A stretch of 11,745 nucleotides of DNA from an uncultured Clostridia bacterium (GTDB lineage Bacteria > Bacillota > Clostridia > RGIG6154), in the NCBI GenBank assembly GCA_934457515.1, contig CAKSHV010000017.1:1-11745 (forward strand). The letters run 5' to 3'. Shown one piece after another: positions 7,171-11,745 of the stretch (the first letter of the stretch is position 1; each line of letters begins with the position of its first letter). The notes under the pieces were generated by a model that worked only from the letters and a program-made list of their open reading frames with translations, was not told the DNA's origin and made no database searches. A program made the position numbers and the translations under genes.

Positions 7171-8052
7171 ATGGGATATTTTCTTTTAACGGTAAATTTA
7201 TTAATCGGCACGGCAGGCACCATGGTGATCAAGAATTTTCAGCGCGAATTCCCGAGTGATTTGCCGCATAAGTTTTTGTATTTATCGATAAACGGGCTGT
7301 TTGCGGTGCTGTATTTTGCCGCAATGTGCAAATTTTCCGTTTCGTTTCATATTCCAACGGTAATTTATGCGGCTGTTTACGCGCTCTTTATTGCGATAAC
7401 GCTGCTTTTAAATCTTATCATTTATAAATATTTACAGATGGCAACCGTTTTGGTGATTGAAGACGGTGCAGGATTCGTTATCAAAACTCTTGTCGGCGCG
7501 TGGATATTCAGTGAAACGATTACGGCAGGCGGATGGGCGGCATTTCTGTTCAGACTCGCTGCCGTCATTATTCCGTTTCGTTATGTGTTTCGCGACAAAG
7601 CAAAAAAAATTGGTGTTTTTCTGTGTCTGCTTGCAACGGTTGTGTCTTGCGGAAGCAGCTTTTTGATTAAAGCTTATATGCAGGACAGCCGCGTGCTTCC
7701 GCCCTCCCATTGCTTTTTCTGGCTGAATGTTTTTCTGTTTGCGGTATGCGGCGTGGTGTTTGGTATTTTTTGCGTGAAATGTAAGCGGCAACGGCAGCAA
7801 ATTCCTGTGTTTAAAGCCGGTCAAATCGGCAGCATTGCGCTGATTACCGCGACATCAAACATCGGGTCGATACTGAATGCCTACATATTTAAATTTATGC
7901 CGCTCTATCTGTATTCGATTTTAAGCGGTGCGCTGGGCTTGATTTTTGTCACGATTGCGGCGCGCGTGTTTTACAAGGAAAAAATTACAAAGGACGTGGC
8001 GCTCAGTGTTGCGCTCAGTATTTTAGCGATTATTTGCAGTGCTGCTTTTTAA
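7171..8052 (+). CDS. EamA/DMT superfamily membrane transporter
   Basis: This 293-residue, very hydrophobic protein has about 10 membrane segments, the length and layout of the drug/metabolite transporter superfamily. Each half ends with the typical pattern of a helix, a short charged turn and another helix: VIKTLVGAWIFSETITAGGW in the first half and IAARVFYKEKITKDVALSVA in the second, matching the EamA 'E-lt' motif. The N-terminus is itself a membrane helix with no cleavage signal. The start ATG at 7171 has GAGGTG seven bases upstream. The gene diverges from AraC-1 and shares an operator with the GHL6-like hydrolase, so the transporter and hydrolase are probably co-induced. Whether it imports the hydrolase substrate or expels a product is unknown; DMT proteins are mostly exporters of small metabolites. 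A terminator shared with melA follows. Confidence 0.8.
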   Translation: MGYFLLTVNLLIGTAGTMVIKNFQREFPSDLPHKFLYLSINGLFAVLYFAAMCKFSVSFHIPTVIYAAVYALFIAITLLLNLIIYKYLQMATVLVIEDGAGFVIKTLVGAWIFSETITAGGWAAFLFRLAAVIIPFRYVFRDKAKKIGVFLCLLATVVSCGSSFLIKAYMQDSRVLPPSHCFFWLNVFLFAVCGVVFGIFCVKCKRQRQQIPVFKAGQIGSIALITATSNIGSILNAYIFKFMPLYLYSILSGALGLIFVTIAARVFYKEKITKDVALSVALSILAIICSAAF

Positions 8053-8056
8053 ACAG

Positions 8057-8087
8057 AAATCCCCAAAGCGATTCGCTTTGGGGATTT
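8057..8087. terminator. Bidirectional terminator between EamA and melA genes
   Basis: A perfect 14-bp stem, 8057-8070 (AAATCCCCAAAGCG) with 8074-8087, has a 3-base loop. It lies between convergent stop codons, with a TTT run at each stem end. The downstream T-tract is weak in both directions, so the assignment rests mainly on the long stem and position. Confidence 0.75.
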
Positions 8088-8100
8088 AAGATTCGATATT

Positions 8101-9420
8101 TTATACCAAGCAGGGGAAACCGGCGTTTTTGTGCGCCTCTAAAAGCTCGTCACACATGGCAATGATTTGGTCAATCGAAAGTTCGGCTGCGGTGTGCGGT
8201 TCAAGCATAGCTGCCTGATACACATAGCTTTTGTCCTTTGTAACCGCCGCCTCGATGGCAAGCAGCTGCGGGTTGATGTTTGTGCTGTTCATTGCCGCAA
8301 GCTGCAGCGGAAGTTCGCCGATATGGGTCGGCTGAATGCCGTTTCCGTCAACCAGGCACGGAACTTCAACGCAAGCCTTGGGCACAAGGTTTGTGATTAG
8401 ACCGTTATTGATTACGTTTCCGCCTATTTTATAAGGCTTATTTGTAACCATGGACTCCATGATGTGCGACGCATATTCACGGCTGCGCTCGTGGGTGATT
8501 TCCCCGCCCGCAAACAGCTCTTCCTTCTGCTTTTTCCAGTTTGCAATCTGATTTACACAGCGGCGCGGATATTCGTCCAGCGGAATGTTGAACCGCTCAA
8601 TCAGTTCGGGATATTTCGACTTAATAAAGAACGGATTGTATTCCGCATTGTGTTCGCTGCTTTCGGTGCAGTAGTAGCCGAAGCGCTTTATGTATTCGAA
8701 ACGAACCATGTCGCTGTGCTTTTCGGATTCATTTTTTCTTGCCGCTTTTTCGCGGATAAGGGGATATAAGTCATTTCCTTTCATGTCGGTGACTTCCAAA
8801 AGCCAGCCCATGTGGTTGATGCCCGCGATTTTATCGATAAAGCCGTCTGTCTCGATATCAAGTGATTTTAAAAGGTTTTCGGTGCAGACCTGCACGCTGT
8901 GGCAAAGACCGATGGTTTTCACGTTAGTGAAACGCTGCATGTAGCCTGTAAGCATTGCCATGGGGTTGGTGTAGTTTAAGAACCAAGCCGAGGGGCAAAC
9001 CGCTTCTATATCCTCTGCAAAATCACGAAGGACGGGGATGGTGCGCAGGGCGCGGAATATGCCGCCGATACCCAGCGTGTCGCCGATGGTCTGACGGAGG
9101 CCGTATTTCTTCGGAATTTCAAAGTCGATAACGGTTGAAGGCTCGTAGCCGCCCACCTGAATGGCATTTACCACAAAATCTGCGCCGAACAGCGCTTCTC
9201 TGCGGTTTTCCACGCCAAGGTAGGTTTTAACGGTTGCGCGGTTTTCGTTTAATTTTTCGTTCAGCGCGGTAATAACGGCATAGGATTCCTCCAAACGCTC
9301 GCCGTCAATATCGTATAGTGCAATTTCGGTGTCATGCAGATGCTCGCACAGCATAACATCGCCCAAAACATTTTTGGCAAAAACCGTGCTGCCCGCACCC
9401 ATAAAAGTAACTTTAATCAT
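8101..9420 (-). CDS. melA: GH4 alpha-galactosidase, NAD- and Mn-dependent (MelA-like)
   Basis: This 439-residue protein aligns from memory along its whole length with E. coli MelA (about 451 residues). It hydrolyses alpha-galactosides such as melibiose by the GH4 redox mechanism, oxidising C3 of the sugar with bound NAD. Visible motifs: the NAD-binding GAGST at 8-12 with acidic LYDID (D37), VGGYEPSTVIDF at 89-100, IGDTLGIGGIFRALRTIP at 112-129, LNYTNPMAM at 148-156, the metal-binding C173-H174 (GLCHSVQ) and N202-H203 (GINHMGW), then ESSEHNAEYNPFF and CLVDGNGIQPTHIGELP. All key residues are present. It has no signal peptide and is cytoplasmic. The start ATG at 9420 has AAAGGAA upstream. The gene diverges from AraC-2 and is preceded by a pair of AraC-like half-sites. 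No sugar importer is adjacent. A related GH4 specificity such as alpha-galacturonidase is less likely. Confidence 0.9.
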   Translation of the reverse strand: MIKVTFMGAGSTVFAKNVLGDVMLCEHLHDTEIALYDIDGERLEESYAVITALNEKLNENRATVKTYLGVENRREALFGADFVVNAIQVGGYEPSTVIDFEIPKKYGLRQTIGDTLGIGGIFRALRTIPVLRDFAEDIEAVCPSAWFLNYTNPMAMLTGYMQRFTNVKTIGLCHSVQVCTENLLKSLDIETDGFIDKIAGINHMGWLLEVTDMKGNDLYPLIREKAARKNESEKHSDMVRFEYIKRFGYYCTESSEHNAEYNPFFIKSKYPELIERFNIPLDEYPRRCVNQIANWKKQKEELFAGGEITHERSREYASHIMESMVTNKPYKIGGNVINNGLITNLVPKACVEVPCLVDGNGIQPTHIGELPLQLAAMNSTNINPQLLAIEAAVTKDKSYVYQAAMLEPHTAAELSIDQIIAMCDELLEAHKNAGFPCLV

Positions 9421-9458
9421 GTTTAGTATTCCTTTCTTTCTTTTTTCGAGTACAGTTT

Positions 9459-9516
9459 AGCATACTTCATTCCAAAAGAACATGGATAAATGTAACCAAA
9501 ATATGTCAAAATGTAA
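9459..9516 (-). promoter_or_regulatory. Putative AraC-2 operator and activator-dependent melA promoter
   Basis: Direct repeats AAATGTAA at 9488-9495 and 9509-9516 are exactly 21 bp apart (TTACATTT read towards melA). The proximal one abuts the -35 position (minus ATCCAT, 9487-9482), 17 bases from a possible -10 TATGCT (9464-9459). The poor -35 next to a half-site suggests a promoter that needs an activator. The -10 choice is uncertain; TAAACT (9459-9454) is an alternative. Confidence 0.5.
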
Positions 9517-9548
9517 TTTTTGTACAAAGTAATCAAAAAAGATTTTTG

Positions 9549-9577
9549 TTGCAAACGGCGCAAATTTGTGATAAAAT
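9549..9577 (+). promoter_or_regulatory. SigA promoter of AraC-2
   Basis: -35 TTGCAA (9549-9554), a 17-base spacer and -10 TAAAAT (9572-9577) lie about 70 bases before the TTG start. The paired half-sites at 9488-9516 lie upstream of this promoter, not over it. Confidence 0.6.
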
Positions 9578-9645
9578 AAGGAAAAAGTCGGCTTTAACTT
9601 GCCAACCGAAATCGGAAAGAAGTAACAAAAAGGCGGTGTGCTATT

Positions 9646-10419
9646 TTGGAGATTATGTGTTCCATTCCCATGCAAAACATGCATTTTAAGGAAATTAATC
9701 CCGTGTTCTGCGGGTATCAGCACTGCAAACCGGGGTATTCGTTCGGTCCGGCTGTGCGCCACAATTTTCTGCTGCACTGCGTGGTGGAAGGGAGAGGCAC
9801 GCTTTACAAAAACGGTGAAGCGTACCCTGTAGAGCAGGGCGAGGCGTTTTTAATTGAACCGGAAGAGATTACAACCTATACTGCCGATGCGGAAAATCCT
9901 TGGTATTACATTTGGGTTGAATTTTCGGGTGAGCAGGCGATGCGTTTAAAAGAACTGAAAAATCCTGTTTTTGAGGTGGATGTGAGCCTGTTTTTAAACA
10001 TGATCCGGTGCGAAAACATGCGTTCTATGCGCGAGGAATATTTAACAGGACAGATTTTTTTGCTGCTTTCCGACATCTTTAAAGGCAAGGAAAATAAAAA
10101 TTATGTGAAAATTGCCGAAAATTTTTTGCTGAACAATTACATGTATCCGGTGCGCATTGAACAGGTTGCCTTGTCTGTTGGGCTGGACAGGCGGTATCTG
10201 TCCCGCATATTCAAAGAAAAAAACGGTATCAGCATGCAGCAGTTCTTGTTAAACAAACGTATTTCCGAGGCGAAAAAGCTGCTTAAATCAGGGCTTTCGG
10301 TTTCGGTGGTGTCGTCTATGGTCGGCTATGAGGACTCGTTTGCATTCTCCAAGCTGTTTAAAAATATGTGCGGGCTGTCGCCAAAAAAATATGCCCTGAA
10401 AAATGCAAAAGAGAATTGA
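9646..10419 (+). CDS. AraC family transcriptional regulator (AraC-2)
   Basis: This 257-residue AraC/XylS-type regulator has an N-terminal cupin sugar-sensing domain at residues about 35-95 (VVEGRGTLYKNGEAYPVEQG, then FLIEPEEITTYTADAE and WYYIWVEFSG). The C-terminal DNA-binding domain lies at about 160-257, with helix-turn-helix motifs VRIEQVALSVGLDRRYLSRI and SVSVVSSMVGYEDSFAFSKL followed by GLSPKKYAL. The best start is an unusual TTG at 9646: GGCGGTG lies seven bases upstream, whereas the ATG at 9655 has GGAG only three bases away. The gene diverges from melA, the usual layout for a local activator, and is followed 70 bases later by the isomerase-like gene in the same direction. Its last codon overlaps that gene's -35 box. 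The inferred ligand is an alpha-galactoside or galactose; this is not shown by the sequence. Confidence 0.9.
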   Translation: MEIMCSIPMQNMHFKEINPVFCGYQHCKPGYSFGPAVRHNFLLHCVVEGRGTLYKNGEAYPVEQGEAFLIEPEEITTYTADAENPWYYIWVEFSGEQAMRLKELKNPVFEVDVSLFLNMIRCENMRSMREEYLTGQIFLLLSDIFKGKENKNYVKIAENFLLNNYMYPVRIEQVALSVGLDRRYLSRIFKEKNGISMQQFLLNKRISEAKKLLKSGLSVSVVSSMVGYEDSFAFSKLFKNMCGLSPKKYALKNAKEN

Positions 10420-10444
10420 CATTTTTGAAAAATCGTACTATAAT
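10416..10444 (+). promoter_or_regulatory. Consensus SigA promoter of the isomerase-like gene
   Basis: A perfect -35 TTGACA (10416-10421), a 17-base spacer and a perfect -10 TATAAT (10439-10444). The -35 contains the TGA stop of AraC-2. No AraC half-sites are evident, so this gene may be expressed strongly and constitutively. Confidence 0.85.
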
Positions 10445-10489
10445 AAGCGTAGAGAAATCAGATTTTACATATTGAAAGGGGATTTATAC

Positions 10490-11323
10490 ATGAAACAGTT
10501 TAAAGTCGGCGTTCAGCTGTATTCCGTTCGTGACGAAATGGAAAAGGATATGTACAAAACATTGAAAGCCATTAAAGAAATGGGCTATGATTATGTGGAA
10601 TTTGCAGGCTACTACGGCAAAACCGCCGAAGAAGTGAAAGCAATGTTAGACGAATTTGACTTAAAGGCAATTTCGGTTCATCAGAGCTATGATTTGTTCC
10701 TGGAAAAGGGACAGGAAGCGGTGGACTACTTAAAGACCATCGGCGCTAAATACAGCGCAATTCCGTGGATGGGACCCGAAAACCACAAGGGTTCGGAAAA
10801 CTTTGATAAGGCGGTTGCAGACATTAAAAAGGTTGCAAAGCTTTTGAAAGACAACGGCATTGCCATGCTGTACCATAATCATGATTTTGAATTTGAAAAG
10901 GTTGACGGCAAATTTAAGCTCGACTGGCTGTATGAAACCATTCCGGCTGATTTGCTGCAGACCGAAATCGACACCTGCTGGGTTCACTATGCAGGCTATG
11001 ACCCGGCAGATTACCTGCTGAAATACACGGGTCGTGCTCCGGTTGTACATTTAAAGGACTTTGTTTGCGAAAAATTGGGTGCAGGCCCGGTTTACGCGTT
11101 AATCGGCAGCGACGGCAAGGAAGAAAAGAAAGCGAGCAAGGAAGAAACCGGCTTTAAGTTTGCGCCCTGCGGCGATGGTATTCAGGACTTTACAAAAATC
11201 TTGGACGCAGCCGAAAAAGCAGGTGCGGAATATGTTATCGTAGAGCAGGATCAGACTTATGATTTACCTTCGTTAGAGGCGGTTAAGAAAAGCCGTGAAT
11301 ATTTAAAGACACTCGGACAATAA
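10490..11323 (+). CDS. Sugar phosphate isomerase/epimerase-like TIM-barrel protein (AP endonuclease 2 superfamily)
   Basis: This 277-residue protein fits the PF01261 xylose-isomerase-like TIM-barrel family, whose members interconvert ketoses and sugar phosphates or dehydrate inositol derivatives (IolE-like). It begins KVGVQLYSVRDEMEKD, the family's 'G-QLYSvR' start. Probable metal or substrate ligands: E37 (VEFAGYYG), H64, H129-N-H131 (LYHNHDFEFE), E159-I-D161 (TEIDTCWV), H187-x-K189-D190 (VVHLKDF) and E252 (VIVEQDQT). Residues about 192-222 form a charged, Lys/Glu-rich insertion. The start ATG at 10490 has AAAGGGG eight bases upstream; an in-frame ATG at 10403 lies inside AraC-2 and before the promoter, so I rejected it. 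There is no signal peptide. Position next to melA/AraC-2 suggests a role in processing a sugar product, but its own consensus promoter shows it need not be co-regulated. The exact reaction is unknown. Confidence 0.82.
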   Translation: MKQFKVGVQLYSVRDEMEKDMYKTLKAIKEMGYDYVEFAGYYGKTAEEVKAMLDEFDLKAISVHQSYDLFLEKGQEAVDYLKTIGAKYSAIPWMGPENHKGSENFDKAVADIKKVAKLLKDNGIAMLYHNHDFEFEKVDGKFKLDWLYETIPADLLQTEIDTCWVHYAGYDPADYLLKYTGRAPVVHLKDFVCEKLGAGPVYALIGSDGKEEKKASKEETGFKFAPCGDGIQDFTKILDAAEKAGAEYVIVEQDQTYDLPSLEAVKKSREYLKTLGQ

Positions 11324-11719
11324 AAAGGAAATGTAAAAAAGTCCGGACCGCAAAAAGGCAAATTTAGAGTGGCACGGGTTTGCTCTAAATCTAAGAAAAG
11401 TTATCGAGAAACATAGTTTTTCGGCAAGAAAAGGAAGTTTGAGGGAAATTCCCTCAAAACTAAAATACGCCAAAAATCAAAATGAAGGTTTTGCCCTGAA
11501 AGGGCATCGTGAAATGCGGCGCAGCCAAATTTCACGAAAAAGGAAAAGCAACGGAGCGGCGTTGAGCTTTTGAACATAAAAAGCGAAACATGCGCAGTTT
11601 GCTTTGACGCGTGCCTGATTTTTGGCTCGTTGCAAGGGCTGGCACGTCACCGCTCGCTTCACTTTATCGCAGTTTTCTTGACAGAAAACCGCTTTACCGT
11701 TCCGCAGCGTTTCCTTTTG
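11324..11719. other. Gene-free region rich in inverted repeats; possible structured RNA or dispersed repeat
   Basis: No convincing gene is present in these bases. Successive potential hairpins are: 11362-11390 (ATTTAGAG/CTCTAAAT), 11405-11423 (CGAGAAAC/GTTTTTCG), 11438-11458 (TTTGAGGG/CCCTCAAA), 11492-11506 (TGCCCT/AGGGCA), 11507-11537 (TCGTGAAAT/ATTTCACGA with an inner GGC/GCC), 11544-11571 (AAAAGC-AACG/CGTT-GCTTTT) and one near 11580-11605 (AAAGCGAAAC/GTTTGCTTT with a bulge). AAAAGGAAA at 11323-11331 is inverted as TTTCCTTTT at 11710-11718. Such density is well above the intergenic regions elsewhere here. The strand of any transcript is unclear, and no obvious terminator follows the isomerase gene. 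Confidence 0.5.
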
Positions 11720-11745
11720 CAGTAAAATGCTAAAGCATTTTACTG
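11720..11745. repeat. Perfect palindrome at the window edge (possible terminator stem)
   Basis: CAGTAAAATGC (11720-11730) pairs with GCATTTTACTG (11735-11745) around TAAA, 11 bp and perfect. It ends exactly at the last base, so any T-tract on the plus side cannot be seen. It could be a terminator for the preceding region or an end repeat. Confidence 0.6.

Noticed and set aside
7432..7824. 130-residue minus-strand frame within the EamA gene
   Set aside because: The sense frame has clear membrane helices and a good ribosome site; the antisense product is basic and featureless.
10403..10489. N-terminal extension of the isomerase-like protein from an in-frame ATG
   Set aside because: It overlaps AraC-2 and precedes the consensus promoter; the family start KVGVQLYS and the AAAGGGG site support 10490.
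11330..11337. A third AAATGTAA copy, just after the isomerase-like gene
   Set aside because: It is single, has no partner 21 bp away and no promoter beside it; probably chance in A-rich DNA.
11341..11348. GTCCGGAC palindrome followed on the minus strand by six T's, as a terminator
   Set aside because: The palindrome has no loop and cannot form a stable stem.
11477..11662. 61-residue minus-strand open frame in the structured region
   Set aside because: No ribosome site stands out, the composition is odd (rich in Arg, Ala, Phe) and the frame is made of the inverted repeats; I read it as chance.
11324..11745. CRISPR array or tandem repeat
   Set aside because: The repeats are inverted and differ from each other; there is no regular direct repeat and spacer pattern.

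Overview
The window looks like chromosomal DNA of an anaerobic, low-to-mid G+C Clostridia-type Firmicute, probably a gut or other biomass-degrading Oscillospirales-like species. This rests on AraC regulators next to glycoside hydrolases, a secreted glycosidase carrying copper-amine-oxidase-type (PF07833) repeats, A/G-rich Shine-Dalgarno sites and consensus SigA promoters. The species assignment is inference. I see no tRNA, rRNA, CRISPR array, transposase, integrase or phage gene.

Layout. (1) 1-1689, +: the 3' part of a large secreted GH16-like glycosidase with carbohydrate-binding and PF07833 domains. (2) 1690-1798: three consecutive hairpins between convergent genes. (3) 1800-4195, -: a two-gene unit, PHP-domain phosphoesterase then MATE exporter, joined by a TGATG stop/start overlap. 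(4) 4326-8052: a regulatory module. A GHL6/GH42-like cytoplasmic hydrolase and its AraC regulator (AraC-1) lie on the minus strand, and an EamA-type transporter diverges on the plus strand. (5) 8101-11323: a second module. A MelA-like GH4 alpha-galactosidase (-) diverges from a second AraC regulator (AraC-2, +), which is followed by a sugar phosphate isomerase/epimerase-like protein (+). (6) 11324-11745: 422 bases with no convincing gene but at least seven inverted repeats, ending in a perfect palindrome at the window edge.

The most informative result is regulatory. The promoter regions of the GHL6-like hydrolase and of the EamA transporter share a 54-bp block, about 37 of 54 positions identical without gaps. 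Each has two direct half-sites of the form TGWCTKKT exactly 21 bp apart, the second overlapping a -35 box, and an identical -10 (TAAAAT) at identical spacing. This fits AraC-1 activating both genes and, because its own strong promoter lies across the same site, repressing itself. Upstream of melA there is an analogous pair of AAATGTAA direct repeats, also 21 bp apart, next to a promoter with a poor -35, as expected for activation by AraC-2. The window therefore reads as two small, separately controlled sugar-utilisation circuits beside a secreted polysaccharide-degrading enzyme. The actual substrates cannot be read from the sequence.
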